Below, one piece after another: positions 10,214 through 20,957 of a DNA stretch of 64,000 nucleotides. The position numbers and the translations under genes are program-made. The stretch is from Serratia inhibens (GTDB lineage: Bacteria > Pseudomonadota > Gammaproteobacteria > Enterobacterales > Enterobacteriaceae), in contig NZ_QYYG01000001.1 of NCBI RefSeq assembly GCF_003591175.1, forward strand, positions 1,178,001 to 1,242,000, in the 5' to 3' direction. Position 1 is the stretch's first letter. Every line of letters starts with the position of its first letter. Under the pieces are notes generated by a model. That model ran no database searches. It was not told the origin of the DNA and saw nothing but the letters and a program-made list of their open reading frames with translations.

Positions 10214-11362
10214 ATGAGCCTAAACGTATTCTGGTTTTTACCTACTCACGGCGACGGCCATTATCTCGGCAGCGCGGAAGGCGCACGCAGCGTAGATTAC
10301 GGCTATTTGCAGCAGATCGCTCAGGCCGCTGACCGGCTGGGTTTCGGCGGTGTGCTGATCCCCACCGGCCGCTCGTGCGAAGACTCCTGGCTGGTCGCGG
10401 CCTCACTGATCCCGGTCACCCAGCGGTTGAAGTTCCTGGTGGCTCTGCGCCCCGGCATCATTTCGCCCACGCTGGCAGCTCGCCAGGCCGCGACGCTGGA
10501 TCGTCTTTCCAACGGCAGAGCGCTGTTTAACCTGGTCACCGGCGGTGATCCCGAAGAACTGGCGGCAGAAGGTCTGCACCTGAACCACGAAGAACGCTAC
10601 GAGGCCTCGGCAGAGTTCACCCACGTTTGGCGTAAGGTGTTGGAAGGGGAAACCGTCGATTTCCAGGGCAAGCATATTCAGGTGAAAGGTGCCAAGTTGC
10701 TGTATCCGCCGGTGCAACTGCCGCGTCCGCCGCTGTATTTTGGCGGATCCTCTGCCGCCGCTCAGGATCTGGCAGCAGAACAGGTTGAAATGTACCTCAC
10801 CTGGGGGGAGCCGCCGGCACAGGTAAGAGAAAAAATTGCCGAAGTTCGCGCCAAAGCCGCAGCCAAGGGCCGCACGGTGCGTTTCGGCATTCGTCTGCAT
10901 GTGATCGTGCGTGAAACCACAGAAGAAGCCTGGCGGGCGGCCGACCGACTGATCGCCAATCTGGATGAAGAGACCATCGCCAACGCACAGGCAGCCTTCG
11001 CTCGTTTTGATTCCGTTGGGCAACGGCGCATGGCGGCACTGCATGGCGGCAAGAAAGACAATCTGGAGATCAGCCCTAACCTGTGGGCCGGGGTTGGCCT
11101 GGTACGTGGTGGCGCCGGTACCGCACTGGTCGGCGATGGCCCGACGGTAGCGGCGCGCATGCAGGAATATGCCGATCTGGGCATCGATACCTTTATTTTG
11201 TCCGGTTATCCGCATCTGGAAGAAGCCTATCGAGTCGGCGAGTTGCTGTTCCCGCATCTCGATTTGGTGCAAAACGAAGCCCCCGCCCAACACCGGCCGG
11301 TCAAACCGCAGGGCGAAGTGGTCGGCAATATTTATATGCCGCAAAAAGCGTCGCAAAGCTGA
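10214..11362 (+). CDS. ssuD: SsuD, FMNH2-dependent alkanesulfonate monooxygenase
   Basis: 382 residues, a bacterial-luciferase-like TIM barrel. It starts [19 protein letters not shown] and keeps the [20 protein letters not shown] and [12 protein letters not shown] blocks of the family. With FMNH2 from SsuE and oxygen it splits the C-S bond of alkanesulfonates, releasing sulfite and an aldehyde in the cytoplasm. GGAG lies 8 bases before the ATG, 16 bases after ssuA. Confidence 0.97.
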   Translation: MSLNVFWFLPTHGDGHYLGSAEGARSVDYGYLQQIAQAADRLGFGGVLIPTGRSCEDSWLVAASLIPVTQRLKFLVALRPGIISPTLAARQAATLDRLSNGRALFNLVTGGDPEELAAEGLHLNHEERYEASAEFTHVWRKVLEGETVDFQGKHIQVKGAKLLYPPVQLPRPPLYFGGSSAAAQDLAAEQVEMYLTWGEPPAQVREKIAEVRAKAAAKGRTVRFGIRLHVIVRETTEEAWRAADRLIANLDEETIANAQAAFARFDSVGQRRMAALHGGKKDNLEISPNLWAGVGLVRGGAGTALVGDGPTVAARMQEYADLGIDTFILSGYPHLEEAYRVGELLFPHLDLVQNEAPAQHRPVKPQGEVVGNIYMPQKASQS

Positions 11363-11373
11363 GGAGCAACCCT

Positions 11374-12168
11374 ATGGCAAAGGGCACACAACGCATCTTG
11401 CACCGGCTGGCGCCCTGGGCATTGCCGGTCGCACTGCTGGTTATCTGGCAAATCTCCGTTGAGGCCGGCTGGTTGTCGAACCGCATTCTGCCGGCACCGA
11501 GCGCAGTCGTGACCGCTTTCTGGACGCTAACCAAAAGCGGCGAGTTGTGGCAACACCTGACCATCAGCAGTTGGCGCGCGCTGATCGGTTTTAGCATCGG
11601 CGGCAGCATCGGGTTGGTGCTGGGTTTTATCACCGGTTTGTCGAGCTGGGGCGAGCGCCTGTTGGACAGCTCCGTGCAGATGATCCGTAATGTACCGCAT
11701 CTGGCGCTGATCCCATTGGTGATCTTGTGGTTCGGTATCGATGAATCCGCCAAGATTTTTCTTGTCGCGCTGGGCACCCTGTTCCCTATCTATCTGAATA
11801 CCTATCACGGCATCAAGAATATCGATCGCGGTCTGCTTGAAATGGCGCGCAGCTATGGCCTGAGCGGTTTCCGGTTATTTACCCAGGTGGTATTGCCGGG
11901 CGCGTTGCCCTCGATCATGGTCGGCGTGCGTTTCGCTCTGGGCTTTATGTGGCTGACGCTGATCGTGGCCGAAACCATTTCCGCCAACTCGGGGATTGGT
12001 TATCTGGCGATGAACGCCCGCGAATTCCTGCAGACCGACGTAGTGGTGGTGGCGATTGTGCTGTACGCCCTGCTCGGCAAGCTGGCGGACGTCAGCGCGC
12101 AATGGCTGGAACGTGTCTGGCTGCGCTGGCATCCGGCTTATCAACTTAAATCAGGAGAAGCGCTATGA
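11374..12168 (+). CDS. ssuC: SsuC, alkanesulfonate ABC transporter permease
   Basis: The ATG at 11374 ([15 protein letters not shown]), 12 bases after ssuD and behind a GAGGAG site, gives 264 residues; the longer open frame reaching back to 11083 only overlaps ssuD. About six transmembrane helices are seen, with the cytoplasmic EAA-type loop ([21 protein letters not shown]) that contacts the ATPase. Family: BPD_transp_1 inner-membrane permease. Its stop overlaps the ssuB start by 4 bases (ATGA). Confidence 0.96.
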   Translation: MAKGTQRILHRLAPWALPVALLVIWQISVEAGWLSNRILPAPSAVVTAFWTLTKSGELWQHLTISSWRALIGFSIGGSIGLVLGFITGLSSWGERLLDSSVQMIRNVPHLALIPLVILWFGIDESAKIFLVALGTLFPIYLNTYHGIKNIDRGLLEMARSYGLSGFRLFTQVVLPGALPSIMVGVRFALGFMWLTLIVAETISANSGIGYLAMNAREFLQTDVVVVAIVLYALLGKLADVSAQWLERVWLRWHPAYQLKSGEAL

Positions 12169-12941
12169 CGACTCCCGCCCGAATTCCCCAGGGCACCCCG
12201 GTTACGCTTGACTCTATTGCCAAACGCTATGGCAATCGTACGGTGCTGGACAATATTCAGTTGCGCATCCGTTCAGGGCAATTTGTCGCCGTGGTCGGCC
12301 GCAGCGGCTGTGGCAAAAGCACCCTGTTGCGTTTGATGGCCGGGTTGGAAAAAGCCAGCAGTGGCGCGCTGCTTAGTGGAAATGCTCCCCTCGCCAGCGC
12401 CAAAGAGGATACCCGCCTGATGTTTCAGGATGCACGCCTGCTGCCATGGAAAAAGGTGATCGACAACGTGGGCCTCGGCCTGCGCGGCGACTGGCGTGCC
12501 GACGCGTTGCAGGCGCTGGAAGCCGTTGGGCTGGCCGATCGCGCCAATGAATGGCCGGCAGCACTGTCCGGCGGACAAAAACAGCGAGTGGCGCTGGCAC
12601 GCGCGCTGATTCATCGTCCTCGCCTGCTGTTGCTGGACGAGCCTTTGGGGGCGCTTGATGCGTTAACAAGGATTGAAATGCAGGGGCTGATTGAAGGCCT
12701 GTGGCAACAGCATGGTTTCACCGTGCTGCTGGTGACGCATGATGTCAGCGAAGCCATTGCGCTGGCGGATCGGGTGATTTTGATTGAAGAGGGGCGTATC
12801 GGGCTGGATCTGACGATTGATCTGCCACGCCCGCGCCGTAAAGGGTCGGCCAGGTTGGCGGAACTGGAAGCCGAGGTGCTGGACAGGGTGCTTTCACCGC
12901 CCCCGCCAGTGGCTGAAAACCCACGCCGGGCAACGAATTGA
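12165..12941 (+). CDS. ssuB: SsuB, alkanesulfonate ABC transporter ATPase
   Basis: 258 residues with Walker [10 protein letters not shown] at 45-53, signature [15 protein letters not shown] near 141, Walker [13 protein letters not shown] and the H-loop in [11 protein letters not shown]. It energises SsuC. It is the last gene of the operon and is followed within two bases by a strong hairpin. The C-terminal ~30 residues (Pro/Arg-rich) are variable in this family. Confidence 0.96.
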   Translation: MTTPARIPQGTPVTLDSIAKRYGNRTVLDNIQLRIRSGQFVAVVGRSGCGKSTLLRLMAGLEKASSGALLSGNAPLASAKEDTRLMFQDARLLPWKKVIDNVGLGLRGDWRADALQALEAVGLADRANEWPAALSGGQKQRVALARALIHRPRLLLLDEPLGALDALTRIEMQGLIEGLWQQHGFTVLLVTHDVSEAIALADRVILIEEGRIGLDLTIDLPRPRRKGSARLAELEAEVLDRVLSPPPPVAENPRRATN

Positions 12942-12942
12942 A

Positions 12943-12984
12943 ACCAGGGACGGCATGTCGCAGCGCCGTCCCTGGTCAGTTTTT
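12943..12984. terminator. Strong hairpin between convergent ssuB and pepN
   Basis: A perfect 12-bp stem (ACCAGGGACGGC at 12943-12954 with GCCGTCCCTGGT at 12965-12976) and a 10-base loop is followed on the plus strand by CAGTTTTT. It should end the ssu operon and may also act on pepN transcripts coming the other way. Confidence 0.85.
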
Positions 12985-15598
12985 ATGCGTCGAGCGCTTT
13001 GCTGACTTTTTCGAACAGATCGCCGGAGAGGTTTTCCAGCCCTTTCAACTGTTCGAGCGCCTTGCGCATCAGAGCCTGACGCGAAGCATCATAGCGTTTC
13101 AGTCGGATCAAGGGTTCAATCAAACGAGCGGCAATCTGCGGGTTGCGCTGGTTCAGATCGCTGAGGATCTCCGCCAGGAACTGATAACCGCTGCCGTCCG
13201 CCGCATGGAACGCCGCCGGGTTGGCGGAAGCGAAACCGCCGATCAGCGAACGGGTACGGTTTGGATTGCTCAGGCTGAACGAACGGTGCTTCAGCAGGCC
13301 GCGTACCTGGGTCAGCACGTCCGCCGCCGGGCTGGTCGCCTGCAACACGAACCACTTGTCCATGACCAGGCCATCCTGATGCCAGCGCTCATCGAACGCC
13401 GACAGCAGCGCATTGCTGCACGGCAACTGCGCCGCTACCGCCGCCGCCAGCGCCGCCAGCGAATCGGTCATGTTGTCCGCCTGACGATACTGCTCGGCCA
13501 CCAGCCGATCGGCCAGCACCTCGTCGCCAAAGGCCAGATAACCCAGGCACAGATTGCGCAGAGCGCGTTTGCCGATATCGGCATGCTCCACCCGGTAACC
13601 GTCGGTTTTGTTGGCGTTATAAACCGCCAGCCACTCGTCGGCCATTTCCTTCGCCAGGCAACGGACAATCGCTTCGCGCACCGCGGCAATCGCTTCCGGA
13701 TCGATAATGGCGAACAGTTCGGCAATCTCGGTTTCCGAAGGCAGCGTCAGGATCTGCGCGGCAAGCGCCGGATCCAGCTTCTCGTCCAGTAGCACCGCAC
13801 GGAACGCGTCGGCAACGTGCAACGGCAGAGACAGCGGTTGCTTCTGCTGATGCTTGGCAACGTTCAGTTTGATATAGGTGGCCAGCAGGCTCTGCGCCGC
13901 GTCCCAACGGGCAAACTCATTGCGCGCGTGCTGCATCAGGAAAGTCAGTTGCTGATCGCTGTACGGGTAATCCAGCTTCACCGGCGCCGAGAACTCGCGC
14001 AACAGCGAAGGCACCGGCTTGTGCGCCACACCGTCAAACACGAAGGTCTGCTCGGCTTCAGTGACATTCAGCACGTTACCGATCGCCGCCCCCTCTTTCT
14101 GCAGGGCAATCACGTTGCCTTCGGCGTCGTACAATTCGATATCCAGCGGGATATGCAACGGCAGCTTCTCTGGCTGATCGGCGGTCGGTTTGGTTTTTTG
14201 GCTGACGTGCAGGCGGTATTGTTGATGCTCTGCGTCGTATTCATCGCGAACGGTCAACAACGGCGTACCGGACTGGCTGTACCAGCGGCGGAACAGCGAC
14301 AGATCGACGTTGGAAGCATCCTCCATCGCCTGAACGAAATCATCGCAGGTTGCTGCGCTGCCGTCATGGCGCTCGAAATACAGTTGGATGCCCTTCTGGA
14401 ACTGTTCTTCGCCCAGCAGCGTATGCATCATGCGGATCACCTCGGACCCTTTCTCATACACCGTCAGGGTGTAGAAGTTGTTCATTTCGATCACTTTATC
14501 CGGACGAATCGCATGCGCCATCGGGCTGGCGTCCTCGGCGAACTGCGCGCCGCGCATGACACGCACGTTATCGATACGGTTGACCGAGCGTGAACCCAGA
14601 TCTGAACTGAACTCCTGATCGCGGAACACCGTCAGGCCTTCTTTCAAGCTAAGCTGGAACCAATCGCGACAGGTCACGCGGTTGCCGGTCCAGTTGTGGA
14701 AATATTCGTGGCCAATCACCGCTTCGATATTCAGGTAATCCTTGTCGGTGGCGGTTTCCGCTTTCGCCAGCACGTATTTGGAGTTGAAGATATTTAGCCC
14801 TTTGTTCTCCATCGCACCCATATTGAAGAAATCGACGGCCACGATCATATAAATGTCGAGGTCGTACTCCAGACCGAAACGGGTTTCGTCCCATTTCATC
14901 GAGTTCTTCAGTGAGGTCATCGCCCAATCGGCGCGATCCAGGTTGCCACGGTCAACGAACAGTTCCAGCGCCACCTTACGCCCGGAACGGGTGGTGAAGC
15001 TGTCGCGCAGCACGTCGAAGTCACCGGCCACCAGCGCAAACAGATAACAAGGTTTTGGGAACGGATCTTGCCACTGTACCCAGTGACGCCCATCCTCCAG
15101 TTCGCCCTGGCCCACGCGGTTACCGTTCGACAGCAGGAAAGGATAACGCGCCTTATCCGCCACAATGCGGGTAGTGAAGCGCGCCAACACGTCCGGACGA
15201 TCCAGGTAATAGGTGATGTGACGAAAACCTTCCGCCTCACACTGGGTACACAACGCTTCGCCTGACAGATACAGCCCTTCAAGCGCGGTATTCTTCGCCG
15301 GGTGAATATCATTGACGATAGTCATGGTAAATTGTGCTGGTAATTTCTCGATAACCAGCTTGTTATCCTGCAACTGATAGGCGCTCCACGGCTGTCCGTC
15401 GATCTGAATGCTCACCAGCGTGAGATCTTCGCCGTTCAGCACCAGCGCCGCATCGGCCGCGCCCTGGCGTTTAATCTTGCTGACTGCGGTGACGCGTGTC
15501 GTTTCTGCGTCCAGTTCAAAATCCAAATCAATGTCAGTGATGCTGTAGTCTGGCGCGCGATAATCGTGGCGATACTTCGCCTGTGGCTGTTGTGTCAT
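12983..15598 (-). CDS. pepN: PepN, aminopeptidase N (M1 zinc metallopeptidase)
   Basis: 871 residues (870 in E. coli). The GAMEN exopeptidase motif lies near residue 262 and the zinc site HEYFH with the downstream Glu of LKEGLTVF near residues 298-321. The N-terminal beta domain, catalytic thermolysin-like domain and long C-terminal helical bowl are all present. It is the main cytoplasmic aminopeptidase, removing N-terminal residues from peptides. No signal peptide. Transcribed alone, convergent with ssuB and divergent from the diguanylate cyclase gene. Confidence 0.97.
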   Translation of the reverse strand: MTQQPQAKYRHDYRAPDYSITDIDLDFELDAETTRVTAVSKIKRQGAADAALVLNGEDLTLVSIQIDGQPWSAYQLQDNKLVIEKLPAQFTMTIVNDIHPAKNTALEGLYLSGEALCTQCEAEGFRHITYYLDRPDVLARFTTRIVADKARYPFLLSNGNRVGQGELEDGRHWVQWQDPFPKPCYLFALVAGDFDVLRDSFTTRSGRKVALELFVDRGNLDRADWAMTSLKNSMKWDETRFGLEYDLDIYMIVAVDFFNMGAMENKGLNIFNSKYVLAKAETATDKDYLNIEAVIGHEYFHNWTGNRVTCRDWFQLSLKEGLTVFRDQEFSSDLGSRSVNRIDNVRVMRGAQFAEDASPMAHAIRPDKVIEMNNFYTLTVYEKGSEVIRMMHTLLGEEQFQKGIQLYFERHDGSAATCDDFVQAMEDASNVDLSLFRRWYSQSGTPLLTVRDEYDAEHQQYRLHVSQKTKPTADQPEKLPLHIPLDIELYDAEGNVIALQKEGAAIGNVLNVTEAEQTFVFDGVAHKPVPSLLREFSAPVKLDYPYSDQQLTFLMQHARNEFARWDAAQSLLATYIKLNVAKHQQKQPLSLPLHVADAFRAVLLDEKLDPALAAQILTLPSETEIAELFAIIDPEAIAAVREAIVRCLAKEMADEWLAVYNANKTDGYRVEHADIGKRALRNLCLGYLAFGDEVLADRLVAEQYRQADNMTDSLAALAAAVAAQLPCSNALLSAFDERWHQDGLVMDKWFVLQATSPAADVLTQVRGLLKHRSFSLSNPNRTRSLIGGFASANPAAFHAADGSGYQFLAEILSDLNQRNPQIAARLIEPLIRLKRYDASRQALMRKALEQLKGLENLSGDLFEKVSKALDA

Positions 15599-16023
15599 AA
15601 AAACCCTTTGACGTCTCAGTGAGTTACAGGTGCCAGGTGGTCATCATTGGCTTATTTCACCCTCTGCAGAGGCGCGAAAATATCGATGAACCTGATTGTA
15701 AATAAACTGTATCACAGCCACGAAAAAAGCCTAGAGATGCCGGGACGCCGGAACGGAGAAATCGGAGGTGGATCCAAAAGCTGTCGCCGAATACCCCACT
15801 CCATCAGGTTCCTTCACCTGATGCAGAGAAAAAATCAGCATTTAATGCTAAAAGCCGCCCTTCATGTTACCCACTTGCGGATGCTTTATAATTGCGGAGG
15901 ATATCTCCGCTTCAACGCCCCCCAAGCCGCTACCCACCGATGGGCTCTCTGCGGGTATAGTTAAGACATTTCGGCTGACTCAATGATATAATTGACAAAT
16001 CTGGCTCAAGGACTCCCGGCAAT
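15599..16023. other. Intergenic region between divergent pepN and diguanylate cyclase gene
   Basis: 425 bases with no convincing gene. It must hold both promoters. A perfect 8-bp hairpin (CATCAGGT, loop TCCTTC, ACCTGATG; 15802-15823) lies near the middle. A possible -35 (TTGACA, 15992-15997) is too close to the 16024 start to be used with a normal -10. A 105-codon open frame at 15647-15964 lacks a ribosome site and recognisable sequence and is not called. Confidence 0.5.
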
Positions 16024-17724
16024 ATGAAAGTAAAATATCTGATCTATTTTTTTACCTTTGCCCTGATGTCATCCTTCGCCATATTTATTTCCGATGAGCT
16101 GATTGAAGCCCATACCGACTATCGCGACAATCAGCTTAACCTGTATAAGATAAGTCGCGCCAAAGAGATCTCGGAAGCGTTTCAAGCCACCCTGTTGGCG
16201 CACCGTTTAAAACGTCTGAGCCTGTTGAATGCGAACATTACCCCGGCGCAATGGCAGGAGGCTGACCGCCTGGCGCGCGAAAAAATTGACCGGTTCAAAC
16301 CGCATATCGACAGCAAGATTTCGCAACAGCTCGGCATACGGCAAAAAGTCGCCGCGCTTTCCATGCTGGGCCTGATGGAACAATTGCTGGATAACGATAA
16401 TCGACAGCTTTCATATGTTACCGACGCCAATGCCAATCTGTTTAATATCAACAGCGCCTACTACATTTCTCAGACCAGCAAAAGCTACTACCGTTATACC
16501 TACGATACCCGCATGATCGACGCCGACTCGTTTCTGTTTCTGGAAGCCGTGCGCCTGAATAACCGGCTGAATATGTCCCTGACCGAATTAATCGATCAGG
16601 TCATTGACTTGAATACCAATCAGTTGGAGCGTAAAGACGCCTATCTGAAAGCCGTACAGCTCACCGGGGTGTTGAATGCACTAAGCACCCGGCTTATTTT
16701 CATGAAGCTGACCTACAACGATGTCCCCACCACCCTGTTGGTGAATGAGCTGCTCCGCCAGTTGTCGAAAGGGCAACTCGACCGGATTACCCAAGGGTTG
16801 TATACCGCGGTCGATAATCATATTCCCTACCCGGCCGAATTTATTTATCAGTACGTCAAAAATCTGAGTGAGCTTTCGCAACGGCTCTATCAACGCAGTT
16901 TTGAACTGGAAATCGTCGCATCACAGCATAAGATCTACACCAGCCTGACGGCTATTTATGGTTTGATTTCTCTCGGTGGTCTGATCGTGCTGTTTATTTT
17001 CCTGCCGACGCTGGTTTACTGTTCAAATATCAGCCGTTGGCTGACCAAAACGCATAACAATATTTTGCGGTTGTCACGCGGCAATATGAACATCGACCGC
17101 AATGAGGTGTTTTACGGCCAGGAGTTAATCGCCATCAGCGACGCCATTAAACAGCTAAAACAGTATCAATTGGAAAAGGTGACGTTGGAAAATGAGAAAC
17201 AGTTGCTGATCAAAGAGCTGGAAGCCTCTTCGTTTGTTGATCCTTTGACCAATATCTATAACCGCCGCAAGTTCTTCCGTGAATGCGAATCCCTGGCAGC
17301 GCGCAGTTACCCGTTGGCCTTTTGTTTGATTGATATCGATAATTTCAAAAAACTGAATGACAATTACGGACATGATATCGGCGACCGTGCGCTGGTGGCC
17401 TTCGGCAAATTGCTGCAGGACGCCTTCCGCTCCAGCGACATTTTCTGCCGCTATGGCGGTGAGGAATTCGCCGTGATCCTCGGCAACTGCACGCTTGAGA
17501 ATGCGCGAGAAATTATGGCTAAGCTGCGCGAGCGTACCCACCAACTCACCCTCACCCTCGCCGACGGGCAAACCGTGCGTTTCACGACCAGTTGCGGTAT
17601 TGCCCAGGTGAACAGCCTCGGGCTGTTGCCGACAGCGATCAAACAGGCGGATGAAGCGCTCTATTTCTGCAAGAAAAACGGCAAGGATCGGATCAGCATT
17701 CACACGCCGACCGGTTTTATCTGA
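16024..17724 (+). CDS. Membrane diguanylate cyclase (GGDEF) with a large periplasmic sensor region
   Basis: 566 residues. A hydrophobic helix at about 5-23 and a second at about 312-332 enclose ~285 residues of helix-rich, probably periplasmic sensor of no family I recognise. A short linker leads to a full GGDEF domain: DPLTNIYNRRKF at the start, LIDIDNFKKLND with the metal/substrate Asp, and the active-site GGEEF at 478-482. RSSD at 469-472, five residues before GGEEF, is a canonical RxxD inhibitory site, so product feedback is expected. It should make cyclic di-GMP from two GTP. It stands alone between pepN and pncB, which are adjacent in E. coli, so it is an addition to the conserved order. 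Confidence 0.93.
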   Translation: MKVKYLIYFFTFALMSSFAIFISDELIEAHTDYRDNQLNLYKISRAKEISEAFQATLLAHRLKRLSLLNANITPAQWQEADRLAREKIDRFKPHIDSKISQQLGIRQKVAALSMLGLMEQLLDNDNRQLSYVTDANANLFNINSAYYISQTSKSYYRYTYDTRMIDADSFLFLEAVRLNNRLNMSLTELIDQVIDLNTNQLERKDAYLKAVQLTGVLNALSTRLIFMKLTYNDVPTTLLVNELLRQLSKGQLDRITQGLYTAVDNHIPYPAEFIYQYVKNLSELSQRLYQRSFELEIVASQHKIYTSLTAIYGLISLGGLIVLFIFLPTLVYCSNISRWLTKTHNNILRLSRGNMNIDRNEVFYGQELIAISDAIKQLKQYQLEKVTLENEKQLLIKELEASSFVDPLTNIYNRRKFFRECESLAARSYPLAFCLIDIDNFKKLNDNYGHDIGDRALVAFGKLLQDAFRSSDIFCRYGGEEFAVILGNCTLENAREIMAKLRERTHQLTLTLADGQTVRFTTSCGIAQVNSLGLLPTAIKQADEALYFCKKNGKDRISIHTPTGFI

Positions 17725-17978
17725 ATTGTTGTTTAAAATAATTAACATTATAATTTTTATGACTAATTAGGCTAAGTCGTTCACCTTACAGGCTTATCTG
17801 GCTTTTCTGCCCGGAACCTGACGGCAAACCGACATAAAGGCACGTTTAATCCTCGACCCGCTCCGGCGATTTGTGGTGTGATGCAGCTTCAATAACAGGA
17901 TAATCCGGGTATACTCGCTCCACTTTTTATGACTATCCGGATTTGGACTCGCGCCTGACGAGGATGCAGTAACGCGCT

Positions 17979-19184
17979 ATGACTCAATACGCTTCCCCGA
18001 TTTTGACATCGCTGCTTGATACTGACGCCTACAAGCTTCATATGCAGCAAGCAGTGTTCCATCGCTACCCTGCGATCAGCGTGGCGGCGGAATTCCGTTG
18101 CCGTGGTGATGAACTGCTGGGCGAATATGCCGACGAAATCCGTGCGCAAGTTGCGCTGATGAGCCAACTGGCACTGACCGAGGCTGAATTTGGCTATCTT
18201 TCAGGGTTGCCTTTCTTCCGTCAGGACTACCTGAGCTGGTTGCGTGATTTCCGCTATGACCCGCAGCAGGTTCAGATCGACGATCGTGACGGCAGACTGC
18301 ATATCCGCATTGCCGGCCCGTGGCGCGAAGTGATTCTGTGGGAGGTCCCCTTGCTGGCAGTGATCAGCGAAGTGGTGCACCGTCACCGTTCGCCGCAGGT
18401 GACACCGGACATGGCGATAGCCCATCTGCGCAGCAAACTGGCGCAGTTTAAAGCCGTCAGCGCCGACGTGGATATCTCTCGCTTCAAACTGATGGATTTC
18501 GGCACCCGCCGCCGTTTCTCCAAAAGCGTGCAGCAGGCGATCGTCAGCACGCTGAAAAACGAGTTCCCCTACCTGGTCGGCACCAGCAATTACGATCTGG
18601 CGCATCAACTCGACCTGACGCCGGTAGGTACCCAGGCGCATGAATGGTTTCAGGCGCATCAACAGATAAGCCCGGTACTGGCCAACAGCCAGCGCGCAGC
18701 ATTGCAGGCCTGGCTGGACGAATATCCAGACCAGCTCGGCATCGCGCTGACCGACTGTATCGCCATGGACGCCTTTCTGCGTGATTTCGGCCCGCAGTTC
18801 GCACCACGTTATCAGGGGTTGCGCCATGACTCCGGCGACCCGTTTGAATGGGGTGAGAAAGCCATCGCGCATTACCAGAAGTTGGGTATCGATCCGATGA
18901 GCAAAACGCTGGTGTTCTCCGACAACCTGGATCTGGACAAGGCATTGGCGCTTTATCGCCACTTCTATCAGCGCATCAACCTGGTATTCGGCATCGGCAC
19001 GCGCCTGACCTGCGACATCCCGGGCGTGAAACCGCTGAATATCGTCATCAAACTGGTCGAATGCAAGGGCAAGCCGGTGGCTAAACTGTCCGACAGCCCG
19101 GGTAAAACCATCTGTCAGGATCAGGCCTTTGTGAAGGCGTTGCGCAAAGCCTTCGATCTGCCGCTGGTGAAGAAAGCCAGCTAA
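17979..19184 (+). CDS. pncB: PncB, nicotinate phosphoribosyltransferase
   Basis: 401 residues beginning [28 protein letters not shown], the usual start of this family. The [12 protein letters not shown] block and [22 protein letters not shown], containing the histidine that is phosphorylated during catalysis, are intact. The enzyme joins nicotinate to PRPP, with ATP hydrolysis, in NAD salvage. A TATACT hexamer at 17910-17915 is a possible -10. Followed by a strong terminator. Confidence 0.96.
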   Translation: MTQYASPILTSLLDTDAYKLHMQQAVFHRYPAISVAAEFRCRGDELLGEYADEIRAQVALMSQLALTEAEFGYLSGLPFFRQDYLSWLRDFRYDPQQVQIDDRDGRLHIRIAGPWREVILWEVPLLAVISEVVHRHRSPQVTPDMAIAHLRSKLAQFKAVSADVDISRFKLMDFGTRRRFSKSVQQAIVSTLKNEFPYLVGTSNYDLAHQLDLTPVGTQAHEWFQAHQQISPVLANSQRAALQAWLDEYPDQLGIALTDCIAMDAFLRDFGPQFAPRYQGLRHDSGDPFEWGEKAIAHYQKLGIDPMSKTLVFSDNLDLDKALALYRHFYQRINLVFGIGTRLTCDIPGVKPLNIVIKLVECKGKPVAKLSDSPGKTICQDQAFVKALRKAFDLPLVKKAS

Positions 19185-19206
19185 GTGGCCAACCGCTGCA
19201 AAGGGT

Positions 19207-19241
19207 AAAAAGCCGGCTGAAAACTTCAGGCCGGCTTTTTT
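19207..19241 (+). terminator. Rho-independent terminator of pncB
   Basis: An 11-bp stem, AAAAAGCCGGC with GCCGGCTTTTT, around a loop of about 12 bases, with the descending arm running into TTTTTTC. It begins 23 bases after the pncB stop and separates it from asnS. Confidence 0.9.
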
Positions 19242-19410
19242 CTTCTTTATAAGACACTTTCCGCCGCTCCCTTTTCGCCCTGCCCCAAGAAATGTTGCAC
19301 CAATCCGGCGATTTCTGCTTGTGCTCTGCATCGCGGCAAGTAACATAGCAGCATCCCCATATTGTTGGGTTGTAAGCTATTTCCAAACCAAATTATAAAG
19401 AGAGAAATCT

Positions 19411-20811
19411 ATGAGCGTAGTGCCTGTAGTCGACGTACTGCAAGGCCGTGCTGCGGTTGACAGTGAAGTCACCGTGCGCGGTTGGGTACGTACCCGGAGA
19501 GATTCTAAAGCTGGTATCTCCTTCCTGGCCGTCTATGACGGTTCCTGCTTTGATCCGTTACAGGCCGTCGTTAATAATTCTCTGCCGAATTATCAGGATG
19601 AAGTTCTGCATCTGACCACCGGTTGCTCGATTGAAGTCACCGGCAAAGTGGTTGCATCACCGGGTGAAGGCCAGAGTTTCGAATTGCAGGCTACTGCCAT
19701 CAAAGTGGTTGGCTGGGTTGACGATCCCGACACTTATCCGATGGCGGCCAAGCGCCACAGCATAGAGTACCTGCGCGAGGTAGCTCACCTGCGCCCACGC
19801 ACCAACCTGATCGGCGCCGTGGCGCGCGTGCGTCATACGCTGGCGCAGGCGATCCACCGCTTCTACCACGAGAATGGGTTCTTCTGGGTCTCCACCCCGC
19901 TGATCACCGCTTCAGATACCGAAGGCGCCGGCGAAATGTTCCGGGTTTCGACGCTGGACCTGGAAAACCTGCCGCGCACCGATAAAGGCGCGGTTGATTT
20001 CAGCCAGGACTTTTTCGGCAAAGAAGCTTTCCTGACCGTTTCCGGCCAGTTGAACGGCGAAACCTATGCTTGTGCGCTGTCGAAAGTGTATACCTTCGGC
20101 CCAACCTTCCGCGCAGAGAACTCCAACACCAGCCGCCATCTGGCTGAATTTTGGATGATCGAACCGGAAGTGGCGTTTGCCGACCTCGAAGACATCGCCG
20201 AACTGGCGGAAAAAATGCTGAAGTATGTGTTCCAGGCCGTATTGAACGAGCGTATGGATGACATGCAGTTCTTCGCCGAGCGCGTGGACAAAGATGCGAT
20301 TGAGCGCCTGAAGCGCTTTGTTTCTTCCGATTTCGCCCAGGTAGATTACACCGAAGCAGTGGAAATCCTGATCGCCTCCGGCCAGACCTTCGAAAACCCG
20401 GTATCTTGGGGCATCGACCTGTCTTCCGAACACGAGCGTTATCTGGCCGAGAAGCACTTTAAAGCACCGGTGGTGGTGAAAAACTACCCGAAAGACATTA
20501 AAGCTTTCTATATGCGCATGAACGACGACGGCAAAACCGTTGCGGCCATGGACGTGCTGGCCCCTGGCATTGGCGAGATCATCGGCGGTGCTCAGCGTGA
20601 GGAACGTCTGGACATATTGGATCAGCGTCTGGAAGCGATGGGCCTGAATAAAGAAGATTACTGGTGGTATCGTGATCTGCGTCGTTACGGCACCGTCCCT
20701 CATGCCGGTTTCGGTTTAGGCTTTGAACGTTTAATCGCCTATGTTACCGGCGTGCAAAACGTGCGCGATGTCATTCCGTTCCCACGCACCCCGCGTAACG
20801 CAAGCTTTTAA
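19411..20811 (+). CDS. asnS: AsnS, asparaginyl-tRNA synthetase (class II)
   Basis: 466 residues, the E. coli length. An N-terminal OB-fold anticodon-binding domain ([16 protein letters not shown]) is followed by a class II catalytic core with motif 2 ([21 protein letters not shown]) and motif 3 ([10 protein letters not shown]). It charges tRNA-Asn in the cytoplasm. AAAGAGAG precedes the ATG by about 7 bases. Its neighbours pncB and the porin are the same as in E. coli. Confidence 0.97.
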   Translation: MSVVPVVDVLQGRAAVDSEVTVRGWVRTRRDSKAGISFLAVYDGSCFDPLQAVVNNSLPNYQDEVLHLTTGCSIEVTGKVVASPGEGQSFELQATAIKVVGWVDDPDTYPMAAKRHSIEYLREVAHLRPRTNLIGAVARVRHTLAQAIHRFYHENGFFWVSTPLITASDTEGAGEMFRVSTLDLENLPRTDKGAVDFSQDFFGKEAFLTVSGQLNGETYACALSKVYTFGPTFRAENSNTSRHLAEFWMIEPEVAFADLEDIAELAEKMLKYVFQAVLNERMDDMQFFAERVDKDAIERLKRFVSSDFAQVDYTEAVEILIASGQTFENPVSWGIDLSSEHERYLAEKHFKAPVVVKNYPKDIKAFYMRMNDDGKTVAAMDVLAPGIGEIIGGAQREERLDILDQRLEAMGLNKEDYWWYRDLRRYGTVPHAGFGLGFERLIAYVTGVQNVRDVIPFPRTPRNASF

Positions 20812-20855
20812 TTAATCAGTCTAAACATTTCCAAATAATTTAGTTACAAAACCAG

Positions 20856-20886
20856 GGCCAGCTTTGCTGGCCTTTCGCATTTTTTA
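20856..20886 (+). terminator. Probable terminator of asnS
   Basis: Perfect 7-bp stem GGCCAGC / GCTGGCC (20856-20862, 20866-20872) with a TTT loop. The T-run (TTTTTT, about 20880-20885) is offset by TTTCGCA, so strength is uncertain. Confidence 0.6.
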
Positions 20887-20916
20887 ATATTGACCCGCGT
20901 CACAAAGTTCCCTGAA

Positions 20917-20957
20917 TATTACATTTTGTTACATATACTTTCCTTTTGAAACCTCAT
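20917..20957 (+). promoter_or_regulatory. Tandem OmpR-like boxes upstream of the porin gene
   Basis: TTACATTTTGTTACATATAC (about 20919-20938) and TTTCCTTTTGAAACCTCA (about 20939-20957) both resemble the OmpR consensus (TTTTACTTTTTG then AACAT), one helical repeat apart like the F1/F2 sites of E. coli ompF. They lie about 160-190 bases upstream of the porin start, leaving room for a promoter and a long leader. The match is by eye. Confidence 0.6.

Noticed and set aside
15647-15964. 105-codon open frame between pepN and the cyclase gene
   Set aside because: No ribosome site, odd composition, and it crosses the region that must hold two promoters.
15992-15997. TTGACA as the -35 of the diguanylate cyclase promoter
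   Set aside because: Only 27 bases from the start codon, so there is no room for a -10 and a leader.
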